Shown: in pieces, positions 8,953-17,260 of the stretch
Position numbering within the stretch: position 1 is the stretch's first letter
Layout of the letters: each line of letters starts with the position of its first letter
Assembly: GCF_021168455.1 (NCBI RefSeq)
Contig: NZ_JAJOZR010000005.1
Location: forward strand, 282,871-346,870
Length of the DNA stretch: 64,000 bases
Direction: 5' to 3'
From: Ferranicluibacter quercicola
GTDB lineage: Bacteria > Pseudomonadota > Alphaproteobacteria > Rhizobiales > Rhizobiaceae
The notes under the pieces: model-generated
The model's database searches: none
Seen by the model: only the letters and a program-made list of their open reading frames with translations
What the model was told of the DNA's origin: nothing
Program-made: the position numbers and the translations under genes

Positions 8953-9344
8953 GATGTCTTCCTCGGGATGTCTATCACGGGGTGCGACCGTCACCGGGGG
9001 CACGAGGCCGGGCGAAACGATCGACACGACCGGGCAAAGGGAGCAGCCGAAACGGGGTGATGGCCACAGACGTGGCCTCGGCGACAATCGATGTTGCGGG
9101 AAGATCTTGTCAAGCGGCAAGACGGATGCGATGGTGGGGCAGAGCGGAATGCTCCCGATGTGCACATCTTATTGCCGGCCGGCGCCCTTGCAGGGGCCGT
9201 CAGTCGCCGGAGAGAATGAGATTTGGCACTTTTCTTCGCTCTTTTTTCGAGCCAACCCCTTTTCATGACGGACGTGTGGTGAGATAAGGAGCGCCGAAGT
9301 CACCATACCACCGCCCCAGCGGGCGACAGAGATCAAGGTTCGAG
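8953..9344. other. Divergent intergenic region between kefF and rpsU
   Basis: 392 bp without a convincing gene. On the minus strand a TTGACA at 9108-9113 could be the -35 of the kefF promoter. On the plus strand the last 110 bp, with a T-rich stretch around 9230-9265, should contain the rpsU promoter and leader, but I cannot place its boxes with confidence. GTCTAT occurs at 8970-8975, close to the kefF start, but its right half matches the sulfur element poorly. Confidence 0.4.
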
Positions 9345-9581
9345 ATGCAGGTTCTGGTTCGAGACAACAATGTTGAGCAGGCGCTGCGCGTGCTCAAGAA
9401 GAAGCTTCAGCGCGAAGGCGTCTTCCGCGAAATGCGTATGCGCGAAGCCTATGAAAAGCCGTCTGTGAAGCGTGCTCGCCAGAAGGCTGAAGCTGTTTCC
9501 CGCCAGCGCAAGAATGCCCGCAAGCAGCTGCAGCGCGAAGGCCTCCTGCCCGGCCCGAAGAAAAAAGTCGCGACCCGCTAA
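9345..9581 (+). CDS. rpsU: 30S ribosomal protein S21
   Basis: 78 residues, strongly basic, opening MQVLVRDNNVEQALRVLKKK, the conserved S21 start in alphaproteobacteria, and ending in the Lys/Arg-rich tail QLQREGLLPGPKKKVATR. S21 is a late-assembling small-subunit protein near the anti-Shine-Dalgarno end of 16S rRNA. It is monocistronic here, with a terminator hairpin about 60 bp past the stop. The sequence is a useful marker for assigning the host to the Rhizobiales. Confidence 0.95.
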   Translation: MQVLVRDNNVEQALRVLKKKLQREGVFREMRMREAYEKPSVKRARQKAEAVSRQRKNARKQLQREGLLPGPKKKVATR

Positions 9582-9638
9582 GATCCGAACGGCGGCCGCC
9601 GGACGGTATCCGGTGGCGCGCGGCTGGTCTTCGAAATC

Positions 9639-9675
9639 ACCTCGGAACGACGCTCTGCGTCGCGCCGGGGTTTTT
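9639..9675 (+). terminator. Rho-independent terminator of rpsU
   Basis: Two-part stem: CCTCGG pairs with CCGGGG (one T.G), then after a 2-nt internal loop CGACGC pairs with GCGTCG around a TCT loop, followed by TTTTT. Confidence 0.65.
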
Positions 9676-9765
9676 CTGCGTCTTGTCGTTCCGTCCTCCC
9701 GTCGTCTCGTGACGCGCGACCGCGAACCGGCCCTGCGACCGGTCCGCAGCCTGCAACGGCGCGCT

Positions 9766-10875
9766 TTATGATGCCGTGTCAAACAACGTCTTGAACTGCC
9801 GGGGCTGGCAGCGGAGATACTGGGGCGCCGCCTCGACCGTCGCGCCGAAATGCGCGGCCGCATGCCAGGGCCAGCGGGGATCGTAGAGAATCGTCCGCGC
9901 CAGCGCGATCATGTCGGCATCGCCCGTGCCGATGATCGATTCGGCCTGCTCGAATTCGGTGATCAGGCCCACGGCGACGACCGGGATGGAGACGGCCTGC
10001 TTCACATCCCGGGCAAGCGGCACCTGATAGCTCGGACCGACGGGAATGTCCTGCGCATCGCTCAGACCACCGCTCGACACATGGATCGCCGCGCAACCGC
10101 GCGCTTCCAGCGCCTGAGCGAAGGCAACGGTCTGTGCGCTGTCCCATCCACCTTCCACCCAGTCCGTCCCCGAGACACGCATGGTGACGGGACGCTCCGC
10201 GGGGAAAGCCGCGCGAACGGCCTCGAACACCTCGAGCGGAAACCGCATGCGGTTTTCGAGCGAGCCGCCATACGCATCGGTCCGGCTATTGGAGAGCGGC
10301 GAGAGGAACTGGTGCAGCAGATAGCCATGGGCGCCATGGATCTGCACGGCATCGATGCCGAGACGTGCGGCCCTGCGGGCGGCATCGGTAAAGCCCTCTC
10401 TGATCCGCGCCAGACCTTCCTCGTCCAGCGCCTCGGGCGCATCATAGGTCGGCTTGAACGCCGATGCCGAAGGCGCCACCGTCTTCCAGCCACGCGCATC
10501 GTCCGGCGGCAGTTGCGCCCCGCCCTTCCAGGGCAGATCGGTGGATGCCTTGCGGCCGGCATGGCCGAGCTGGATCGCGATCGGCATGTCCGACCAGCGG
10601 CGCACGCCCTCCAGCACGCGAGCCATCGCCGCTTCGCAGGCATCGTTCCACAGCCCGACATCGCCGAAGCTGATGCGGCCCTCCGGCGTCACCGCCGTCG
10701 CCTCGATCGTCAGAAGTCCGGCGCCCGACTGTGCGAGCATGCCGAGATGGGTCAGGTGCCAATCGCTCATTTCACCGTTTTCGGCGGAATACTGGCACAT
10801 CGGCGCAATGACGATGCGGTTGCGCAAGGTCAGACCACCGACGTCGATGGGCGAAAAGAGTTTGGGGGAAGCCAT
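9766..10875 (-). CDS. NADH:flavin oxidoreductase, old yellow enzyme family (YqjM-like)
   Basis: 369-residue FMN-dependent TIM-barrel ene-reductase. Landmarks are LFSPIDVGGLTLRNRIVIAPMCQYSAENG (with the YqjM-type active-site Cys in PMCQYS), AIQLGHAGRKAS, and the substrate/flavin loop VQIHGAHGYLLHQFLSPLSNSRTDAYGGS, then ALARTILYDPRWP. These reduce activated C=C bonds with NAD(P)H. CAGGAG lies 7 bases before the ATG at 10875. It is divergent from the VOC protein at 11093. Physiological substrate is not known; relatives often act in xenobiotic or electrophile detoxification, which would fit the nearby Kef genes. Confidence 0.88.
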   Translation of the reverse strand: MASPKLFSPIDVGGLTLRNRIVIAPMCQYSAENGEMSDWHLTHLGMLAQSGAGLLTIEATAVTPEGRISFGDVGLWNDACEAAMARVLEGVRRWSDMPIAIQLGHAGRKASTDLPWKGGAQLPPDDARGWKTVAPSASAFKPTYDAPEALDEEGLARIREGFTDAARRAARLGIDAVQIHGAHGYLLHQFLSPLSNSRTDAYGGSLENRMRFPLEVFEAVRAAFPAERPVTMRVSGTDWVEGGWDSAQTVAFAQALEARGCAAIHVSSGGLSDAQDIPVGPSYQVPLARDVKQAVSIPVVAVGLITEFEQAESIIGTGDADMIALARTILYDPRWPWHAAAHFGATVEAAPQYLRCQPRQFKTLFDTAS

Positions 10876-11092
10876 GTCGATCTCCTGAAGACATCCGAGC
10901 GGCGCAGGAAAAGCCGCCGCTGCCGGGCAGCATATGGGGTGGCGATCCGCCCATGTCATGCAGCCCTTGACGCATTACCGGCGATCCCGCGCCCAAACGT
11001 TCGCCACCGCTTGCGAAAACCGGACGGGCGGGCGACAACATCAGCGGGTATCGGCGCCGCCATCGGCCGCGGCCAGACAGAAGGGAGTGCGC

Positions 11093-11473
11093 ATGTTCGA
11101 CCATGTTTCCATCGGCGTCCGGGATATCGACCGGTCGCGCATCTTCTACGATGCCGCCCTGACTCCGCTCGGCTATGGCCGGCTGACCAGCGGCGCGACG
11201 ATGCTCGGTTACGGCGACGAGCAGGTGAGCCTCTGGGTCACGCAGGCCGACCATCCGGTCCGCCCGGATCTTCGCTCCGGCCTCCACTTCTGCTTCAAGG
11301 CCTATAGCGAAGAGGACGTCGAAGCCTTTCATGCCGCGGCCATCGCCCATGGCGGGGAGGACAACGGCGCCCCGGGCCTGCGCCCGGAATACGCCACCTT
11401 CTACTACGCAGCCTTCGTCATCGACCCCGACGGCTACCGGTTGGAAGCCTTCTTCCACAAGCCGGACCTGTAA
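11093..11473 (+). CDS. VOC (glyoxalase/bleomycin-resistance fold) family protein
   Basis: 126-residue single VOC domain. It begins MFDHVSIGVRDIDRSRIFYDAALTPLGY and ends IDPDGYRLEAFFHKP. Metal-ligand candidates are His4 and the Glu of LEAFF; a central FCFKAYSEEDVEAFHAAA segment is the usual second helix. This is the glyoxalase I-like subgroup often annotated as lactoylglutathione lyase-like, but nothing shows glutathione use. AAGGGAG lies 6 bases before the start. It is transcribed away from the old yellow enzyme gene, and the pair may share a control region. Confidence 0.85.
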   Translation: MFDHVSIGVRDIDRSRIFYDAALTPLGYGRLTSGATMLGYGDEQVSLWVTQADHPVRPDLRSGLHFCFKAYSEEDVEAFHAAAIAHGGEDNGAPGLRPEYATFYYAAFVIDPDGYRLEAFFHKPDL

Positions 11474-11499
11474 ACCGCACGCTGCAGACGGCGAACCGA

Positions 11500-12123
11500 T
11501 CAGACCGGGATCTGGGTGGCGACATCCCGGTCAGACGCGCGCGCGCTTTCGGACAGCCCGTTGGCCACGCCCTGGCGATCGGCCTCGTTGCGGTTCTGGC
11601 TCATCTTCCGCTTGCCCTCCAGATGCGTGATCGGCATGCGCAGGCCGATAATGCCACGCAACTGGGATGCGATGAAATCCGCCGGCGCGTCGTCCACCGC
11701 CCAAGCGACGGCCCTCGGCGCCTCGTGCAGGGCCGTCAGCCGGGTCACGACATCGAGCAGCCGCCCGGCATCGTCGAAGAACTCGACCGGCCCGCGCGCC
11801 TGAACCGTCACATAGTTCCAGGTCGGCACGACCTTTCCCGTCTGCTGCTTGGTGGCGTACCAGGCCGGCGTGACATAGGCATCCGGGCCCATGAAAATGG
11901 CCAGCCCATCGCCGATGACCGGCGTTCGCCATTGCGGGTTGGCCTTCGCAAGGTGCCCGTAAAGGACGCCGTACTCCCCTTCGCTTTCGTCCAGAAACAG
12001 CGGCAGAGGCGTCGCGAACGGCCCGTCGGCCGTCGCGGTGATGACGTTCGCCAGCCGCGCCGCCCGCATGGTCGTAAACATGTCGCGACGATCGTCAAGA
12101 CGGAATGCGGGCGGTGTGTACAT
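11500..12123 (-). CDS. PaiB-like FMN-binding protein
   Basis: 207 residues of the PaiB/FMN-binding split-barrel family. Markers are the N-terminal MYTPPAFRLDD, ATPLPLFLDE, YGHLAKANPQW, GPDAYVTPAWYATKQQTGKVVPTWNYVTVQARG and the C-terminal RMPITHLEGKRKMSQNR block. In Bacillus PaiB represses protease and sporulation genes and is essential with the acetyltransferase PaiA; in most proteobacteria the role is unknown and it may be a flavin-dependent detoxifying or heme-degrading-fold protein. It is near the MarR gene in the same direction, with a 97-bp gap. No PaiA is present. Confidence 0.85.
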   Translation of the reverse strand: MYTPPAFRLDDRRDMFTTMRAARLANVITATADGPFATPLPLFLDESEGEYGVLYGHLAKANPQWRTPVIGDGLAIFMGPDAYVTPAWYATKQQTGKVVPTWNYVTVQARGPVEFFDDAGRLLDVVTRLTALHEAPRAVAWAVDDAPADFIASQLRGIIGLRMPITHLEGKRKMSQNRNEADRQGVANGLSESARASDRDVATQIPV

Positions 12124-12219
12124 GATGGCGATCCTCGTTCGACGCGGGAGACTACCGCGAAACGGGACATCGACGAAAGCCCGTTCGCAGACATGACCCG
12201 GAAGGCCGGCCGGCCGGCC

Positions 12220-12651
12220 TCAGCCGAACTCGACCGTCGTCAAGGCGAGCGCCTCGCGGCGCAGATCGGCCGCGCGCTCCGGGGCGAAGGATCGCTCCAG
12301 CGCCGCCTGCGCCGCTTTCCAGAGCGGCACGGCCCTTTCCCGCATCCGCCGGCCCTCGTCCGTCAGCGCATAGCTATAGGCCTGTTCGCCTTTCGCTCGC
12401 GTGCTTGCCATCCAGCCGGCGGACAGCAGCGGCTTCAGCCCGCGCAACAGCGTGGTACGTTCCATCACCATGATCCCGCTCAGCTCGGATATCCGGATAC
12501 CCGGCCGGCGGTTGACGATGCTGAGAAGCGAATATTGCGAGATCGACAGGCCGATCGGCGCGAGATGGGCGTCATAGAGCCGCGTGACATGGCGCGAGCC
12601 CCGGCGGAGGGCAAGGCAGTGACACGAATGGGATCCCTCGGATATCGACAT
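12220..12651 (-). CDS. MarR family transcriptional regulator
   Basis: 143-residue winged-helix regulator. The N-terminal SHSCHCLALRRGSRHVTRLYD is a form common in a large MarR subgroup (with a C-x-C), followed by the DNA-binding part ISQYSLLSIVNRRPGIRISELSGIMVMERTTLLRGLKPL and the wing TRAKGEQAYSYALTDEGRR. It is divergent from the MFS gene at 12784, with an inverted-repeat operator candidate in between, the classic arrangement for a MarR repressor that controls itself and an adjacent transporter. The cysteines at positions 10 and 12 could sense oxidation or electrophiles, which is inference. Confidence 0.87.
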   Translation of the reverse strand: MSISEGSHSCHCLALRRGSRHVTRLYDAHLAPIGLSISQYSLLSIVNRRPGIRISELSGIMVMERTTLLRGLKPLLSAGWMASTRAKGEQAYSYALTDEGRRMRERAVPLWKAAQAALERSFAPERAADLRREALALTTVEFG

Positions 12652-12665
12652 GCATCGAGGATAGA

Positions 12666-12679
12666 TGTGTATTTACACA
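12666..12679. promoter_or_regulatory. Putative MarR operator
   Basis: Inverted repeat TGTGTA-TT-TACACA, perfect in its 6-bp arms, in the 132-bp gap between the divergent MarR and MFS genes, 15 bp upstream of the MarR start codon. A palindrome of this size and position is what a MarR dimer would bind; overlap with the marR promoter would give autoregulation. Confidence 0.55.
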
Positions 12680-12783
12680 CCGTCAATCCTCCACTACGAA
12701 GGAGGGGCAGCGTCGTCGCTTGTCGGCCGTTGCCGGGTTCGCCTGCGCGCAATCGACTCGATGCCACCCACGAAGGTTCTCCC

Positions 12784-14073
12784 ATGCTCTCCACCACCGT
12801 CTCCGCATGGCTTGCCCGCAAGAAGATCCACTACGGCTGGGTCGTCGTCGTCACGACATTTCTCACCATGCTGGCGACAGCGGGCGCGATGGGCTCGGCC
12901 GGCGTCCTCATCCAGCCACTGCATCAGGAGTTCGGCTGGGATATCGCCGATATCTCCTTCGCCATGGCAGTGCGCCTCGTGCTCTTCGGCCTGCTCGGGC
13001 CCTTCGCCGCGGCGTTCATGACGCATTTCGGCGTGCGACGGGTCGTGTGTTCGGCGCTTCTGCTCATCATGAGCGGCATCGTCCTTTCCTTCTTCATGCA
13101 GGAGGTCTGGCAGCTCGTTCTCCTCTGGGGTGTCGTCATCGGCACGGGAACGGGCATGACGGCGCTGGTGCTGGGCGCGACCGTCGCCACGCGCTGGTTT
13201 TCCAAGCGCCGCGGCCTCGTCATCGGCCTGATGACGGCGAGCAACGCCACCGGTCAGCTCGTCTTCCTGCCCCTGCTGGCAGCCCTGTCGGAGGCCTATG
13301 GCTGGCGCACGGCGCTGACCTTCATCACCGGCGTCCTGGCGCTCGCCATGGTGCTCGTGATGCTGCTGATGCGCGACCACCCGGCCGATCTCGGCCTTCC
13401 CGCCTATGGCGACACGCAACCGAGCCCTGTTCCGCGCCGGAACCAGGCCTTCCTGACCACGCTCGTCTCGCCCCTGAAGACGTTGCGCGAGGTCTCCGGC
13501 CAGCCGGTGTTCTGGCTGCTCTTCGGCACCTTCTTCGTCTGCGGCCTCTCCACCAACGGGCTCATCCAGACCCACTGGATCTCCATCTGCGGCGATTTCG
13601 GCATGACGGCGGTCACGGCGGCCGGTACGCTGGCCGTCATCGGCGTGTTCGATTTCCTCGGCACCATCGGGGCCGGCTGGCTGTCCGACCGTTTCGACAA
13701 TCGCTGGCTGCTCTTCTGGTTCTACGGCCTGCGCGGCCTGTCGCTCCTCTACCTCTCGATCTCCGGTTTCGGCTTCACCGAACTCTCCGTCTTCGCCATC
13801 TTCTACGGCCTCGACTGGGTGGCGACCGTTCCCCCGACCGTCAAGCTGACGGCCGACAGTTTCGGCCGCGAGAAGGCACCGCTCGTCTTCGGCTGGATCT
13901 TCACCGGCCACCAGCTAGGCGCCGCGACCGCCGCCTTCGGCGCGGGCTGGTTGCGCTCGGATTACGAGAGCTACATGCCGGCGCTGCAGATGGCCGGCCT
14001 CATGTGCATTCTCGCAGCGCTGGCCGTGGTCATGCTCCGTCGTCCCGCCACCGCCGTCCCGGCCGGCGCCTGA
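12784..14073 (+). CDS. MFS transporter
   Basis: 429 residues with about 12 hydrophobic segments and a central cytoplasmic loop near residues 200-225 (YGDTQPSPVPRRNQ). The N-terminal half has YGWVVVVTTFLTMLATAG, FAAAFMTHFGVRRV (the loop 2-3 motif) and WFSKRRGLVIGLMTASNATGQ, which resembles monocarboxylate/OFA-type MFS carriers rather than drug:H+ antiporters. It is divergent from the MarR gene and probably repressed by it. The substrate cannot be told. A DszC-like gene follows after 230 bp but has its own control element. Confidence 0.83.
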   Translation: MLSTTVSAWLARKKIHYGWVVVVTTFLTMLATAGAMGSAGVLIQPLHQEFGWDIADISFAMAVRLVLFGLLGPFAAAFMTHFGVRRVVCSALLLIMSGIVLSFFMQEVWQLVLLWGVVIGTGTGMTALVLGATVATRWFSKRRGLVIGLMTASNATGQLVFLPLLAALSEAYGWRTALTFITGVLALAMVLVMLLMRDHPADLGLPAYGDTQPSPVPRRNQAFLTTLVSPLKTLREVSGQPVFWLLFGTFFVCGLSTNGLIQTHWISICGDFGMTAVTAAGTLAVIGVFDFLGTIGAGWLSDRFDNRWLLFWFYGLRGLSLLYLSISGFGFTELSVFAIFYGLDWVATVPPTVKLTADSFGREKAPLVFGWIFTGHQLGAATAAFGAGWLRSDYESYMPALQMAGLMCILAALAVVMLRRPATAVPAGA

Positions 14074-14166
14074 AAAGGCGGGCCGTGACCTGCCCCGCTG
14101 CGCGACACGCCGGCCGCGTGGAATAGCATTTCCCTTCGGCCGGCATCTTCGCGAACTTCTTCTTTG

Positions 14167-14183
14167 TCTATCAATTGACTCAG
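14167..14183. promoter_or_regulatory. Putative sulfur-regulon operator, site 2
   Basis: TTTGTCTAT followed after six bases by ACTCAG, in a locally AT-rich patch about 120 bp upstream of the DszC-like start codon. The same two half-elements in the same spacing (TTAGTCTAC-N6-ACTCAG) occur before the SsuA-like gene at 28057. An inner CAATTG palindrome fills the spacer. Confidence 0.4.
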
Positions 14184-14302
14184 CAATAACGTGACCGCGG
14201 CTCGGACCCTGAGCTGCCCGGTCGCCGGGCCAATCCGTCATGCACAGAACGGGCCTGCCGGTGTCGGACATCGCTGCCCGCCTGCCGATCGAGGAAGACG
14301 CC

Positions 14303-15565
14303 ATGAGCCTGCTTCACGCCCTGCGCTCCCCTGCCCCTGAAACCGCCCCCGAACCGGAGCGGCCACCTGCCCCGACGGCCGCCGCTTCGGCGGCCGACCG
14401 CGAGCGCCTCTTTGCCCGCGCCACGGCCATCGCCGCAGATCTCAGAGCCCGGGGAGCCGCCCTCGACCGGGATGGCCGCCCGCCCTTCAGCGAGATCACC
14501 GAGCTAAAGGCGGCAGGCCTGCTCAACGCCCTGCATCCACCCGAAATCGGCGGCGGCGGTCTCGACTGGGTCGACGGCCTGCGTCTCGTGCGCATCCTCG
14601 CACGCGGCGAAAGCTCCATCGGCCAGCTGCTCGGCTATCACTTCGTCAACAGCCAGTACATTGTCTGGGCAGCCGAGGACGGCGACCTTGCCTGGCGGCT
14701 GTCGTCGGAAACCGTGGCGAAGAGCCTCTATTGGGGCGCCGCCGTCAATCCGCGCGACCCCGGCCTCGTGCTGACGCGAAAGGACGATCACTATGTTCTG
14801 AACGGCAGAAAGACGTTTTCGACCGGCGCGCGGATTTCCGACCGCATCAATGCGAGCGCCGCCTTCGGCGACCAGATCGCCAGCCTCGTCCTGCCCACCG
14901 ACAGGCCGGGCTATATCGCCCATGACGACTGGGACAATATCGGGCAGCGCCTGTCGGACAGCGGCAGTGTCGTGTTCGAGGACTTCCCGGTCCATGACGG
15001 CGATTTCCTGCTGCCGCTCGCGGCCCCGGACGCCGCCCCGAAGGTGCTGGCAAGCTTCAACACGCCGCTGATCCAGCTGGTCTTTGCCAATTTCTATATC
15101 GGCACGGCCGAAGGTGCGCTCGCCGAGGCGCTCGACTACGTGCGCGACACCACCCGCCCCTGGATCACCTCCGGCGTCGAACGCGCCGCCGACGACCCGC
15201 ATATTCTGGAGCGCGTCGGCGAATTCCGCGCCGCGCTGAAGGCGGCCGCAGCTCTCGCCGACAGCGCCGGCCACGCCGTGCAGACAGCCCTCGCGCGCGG
15301 CCACGCCATCACCGAGCGCGAACGCGGAGAAGCCGCCATCGAGGCTTACGAATCCAAGGTCAACGCAACCCACGTCGCGCTGGATGTGACCGCCCGAGTC
15401 TTCGAGCTCATGGGCGCCCGTGCGACGGCCGGCCATTACCGCTTCGACCGCTACTGGCGCAACGTCCGCACCCACACGCTCCACGATCCGGTGTTCTACA
15501 AGGCCCGCGAGGTCGGCGATTTCGCCCTGAACGACCGGATACCGACACCAAGCCTCTACAGCTGA
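14303..15565 (+). CDS. DszC/SfnB-like flavin monooxygenase (acyl-CoA dehydrogenase fold)
   Basis: 420 residues with acyl-CoA dehydrogenase fold, of the DszC/SfnB subgroup that acts as an FMNH2-dependent monooxygenase in sulfur acquisition. Landmarks are LHPPEIGGGGLDWVDGLRLVRILARGESSIGQLLGYHFVN, LNGRKTFSTGARISD, DDWDNIGQRLSDSGSVVFEDFPV, TRPWITSGVERAADDPHI and the C-terminal RFDRYWRNVRTHTLHDPVFYKAREVGDF, all shared with the 17261 paralog. The typical catalytic Glu of true acyl-CoA dehydrogenases is not evident. GAGGAAGA precedes the ATG at 14303; an upstream in-frame ATG at 14240 lacks a good site. DszC oxidises dibenzothiophene; SfnB is tied to dimethyl sulfone use. It is convergent with the NtaA-type gene, separated by a strong hairpin. 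Confidence 0.84.
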   Translation: MSLLHALRSPAPETAPEPERPPAPTAAASAADRERLFARATAIAADLRARGAALDRDGRPPFSEITELKAAGLLNALHPPEIGGGGLDWVDGLRLVRILARGESSIGQLLGYHFVNSQYIVWAAEDGDLAWRLSSETVAKSLYWGAAVNPRDPGLVLTRKDDHYVLNGRKTFSTGARISDRINASAAFGDQIASLVLPTDRPGYIAHDDWDNIGQRLSDSGSVVFEDFPVHDGDFLLPLAAPDAAPKVLASFNTPLIQLVFANFYIGTAEGALAEALDYVRDTTRPWITSGVERAADDPHILERVGEFRAALKAAAALADSAGHAVQTALARGHAITERERGEAAIEAYESKVNATHVALDVTARVFELMGARATAGHYRFDRYWRNVRTHTLHDPVFYKAREVGDFALNDRIPTPSLYS

Positions 15566-15582
15566 GACAAACCCTCAAAACG

Positions 15583-15620
15583 AAACGCCGTCATCCCGCA
15601 CACACGGGATGACGGCGTTT
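15583..15620. terminator. Bidirectional terminator between convergent monooxygenase genes
   Basis: Perfect 16-bp stem (AAACGCCGTCATCCCG and its complement) around a 6-base CACACA loop, with A- and T-runs at the stem base so that it can act in both directions between two convergent genes. Confidence 0.8.
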
Positions 15621-15681
15621 TCTCGAGACGGACGGGACGGACGGCGTGCCTTGCGCGGCGGCCGTCCTTCGCCGGAACGCG

Positions 15682-17082
15682 TCAGTTCTGCCCGGAGGCG
15701 AGCTTCTGCTCCACGCGGCCGAGGTCGCGATAGGCGGCACCGGGATGCGGCGCAACGAGGCGTGGGCCTTCGCCAAAAAGCTTCTCGCGCAGTGTCCCCT
15801 GCCGGTACGCCGTCTTGTAGACGCCGCGCTTCTGCAGCTCCGGCACCAGCAGATCGACCGCGTCCTCAAATGTCTCCGGCGTCACGGCGTACGCCAGGTT
15901 GAAACCGTCCACATCGGTTTCCTCGACCCATTCCTGCATGAGATCGGCCACCGTCTGCGGCGAGCCGACGAAGACGGGCCCGAAGCCGCCGATGCCGACC
16001 CAGTCGGCCATCTCCCGCACCGTCCATTCCTTGGCCGGATCGATGGTGGTGAAGGTCTCGACAGCCGATTGCACGGCATTGGTATGACGATGGCGCAAGA
16101 CCTCGTCCGGCGAGAACTGTCCGAAGTCGATGCCGGTCCAGCCGGAGATCAGCGTCAGCGCGCCCTCGTAGGAGACGTATTTGCGGTATTCGTCGAACTT
16201 GCGCTTGGCGTCGGCATCCGTCTCGCCGACGATGACGGTCTGCAGGTTGAAAGCGAGAATGCCGCGCGGGTCGCGCCCCGCCTGCACGGCCGCTTCGCGA
16301 ACATTGGCAACATAGCGCTTCAGAACGGCCTTGGACGGCGCGGCGACGAAGATGCATTCGGCATGCTGGCCGGCGAAATCCTTGCCGCGGCTGGAAGCGC
16401 CGGCCTGGTAGAGCACCGGCGTGCGCTGGGGCGACGGCTCCGACAGGTGAATGCCCGGCACGCTGAAATGCGGCCCCTTGTGGCCGATGGCGTGAACCTT
16501 GGAAGGATGCGTGAAGATGCCGGACTCGCGGTCGCGCACCACGGCATCATCCTCCCAGCTGCCCTCCCAGAGCTTGTAACAGACCTCCAGATAGTCCTCC
16601 GCCACGTCGTAGCGGTTGTCATGCTGCATCTGCGCCGACTGACCGACATTCAGCGCGCCGCTGTTGAGATAGGAGGTGACGATGTTCCAGCCGATGCGCC
16701 CCTTGGTCAGGTGGTCGAGCGTCGAGATGCGGCGGGCGAAGGTATAGGGGTGCTCGAACGACAGCGACGCCGTCAGGCCGAAACCGAGATGTTCGGTGAG
16801 ATAGGCCATGGTCGGGATGAGCTGCAGCGGGTCGTTCACCGGCACCTGGGCCGAATGTTTCAGCGCCGCATTCACATTGCCGTTCAGCACGTCATAGACA
16901 CCGAGCACGTCGGCGATGAACAAGCCGTCGAACTTGCCGCGCTCCAGCGTCTTGGCGAGGTTCACCCAGTAATCGAGATCCTTGTAGGATGCCGACTGGT
17001 CGCGCGGATGCCGCCAGAGGCCGGGCGACTGGTGCCCGACGCAGTTCATGTCGAAGGCGTTCAGCCGGATTTCACGTGTCAT
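15682..17082 (-). CDS. NtaA/SnaA/DszA family FMNH2-dependent monooxygenase
   Basis: 466-residue paralog of the protein at 1696-3066. It opens LNAFDMNCVGHQSPGLWRHPRDQS and has RISTLDHLTKGRIGWNIVTSYLNSGA, QMQHDNRYDVAEDYLEVCYKLWEGSW and RTPVLYQAGASSRGKDFAGQHAECIFV. It is last in a leftward run: substrate-binding protein, ATPase, two permeases, SfnB-like oxygenase, then this gene after 178 bp. The order suggests that the imported compound is oxidised first by one and then by the other enzyme, as DszC then DszA act on dibenzothiophene. No flavin reductase accompanies it. Confidence 0.86.
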   Translation of the reverse strand: MTREIRLNAFDMNCVGHQSPGLWRHPRDQSASYKDLDYWVNLAKTLERGKFDGLFIADVLGVYDVLNGNVNAALKHSAQVPVNDPLQLIPTMAYLTEHLGFGLTASLSFEHPYTFARRISTLDHLTKGRIGWNIVTSYLNSGALNVGQSAQMQHDNRYDVAEDYLEVCYKLWEGSWEDDAVVRDRESGIFTHPSKVHAIGHKGPHFSVPGIHLSEPSPQRTPVLYQAGASSRGKDFAGQHAECIFVAAPSKAVLKRYVANVREAAVQAGRDPRGILAFNLQTVIVGETDADAKRKFDEYRKYVSYEGALTLISGWTGIDFGQFSPDEVLRHRHTNAVQSAVETFTTIDPAKEWTVREMADWVGIGGFGPVFVGSPQTVADLMQEWVEETDVDGFNLAYAVTPETFEDAVDLLVPELQKRGVYKTAYRQGTLREKLFGEGPRLVAPHPGAAYRDLGRVEQKLASGQN

Positions 17083-17260
17083 GCTCGTCTCCTGGCCTCA
17101 GAGGCCGTTTGGGAACCCGGCGGCGAAAAGCCGGCCAGGGATTTTGTGTTCCGGCGGAAGGGGATCGCAGGCGAACTCCCGAGAGATCGGCCAGATGCTC
17201 GAGGCACCGGCGTGCGACAAGCATTGGCGGCTCGCCCCGTCCGGATCGTCCGACAACCTC

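Noticed and set aside
8970..8987. GTCTAT upstream of kefF as a sixth sulfur element
   Set aside because: Only the left half matches; the right half (TGCGA) does not, and kefF/kefC have no link to sulfur supply.
12694..13911. 405-codon minus-strand frame rich in Glu/Asp/Arg
   Set aside because: Lies opposite the MFS gene, whose membrane segments and start site are clear.
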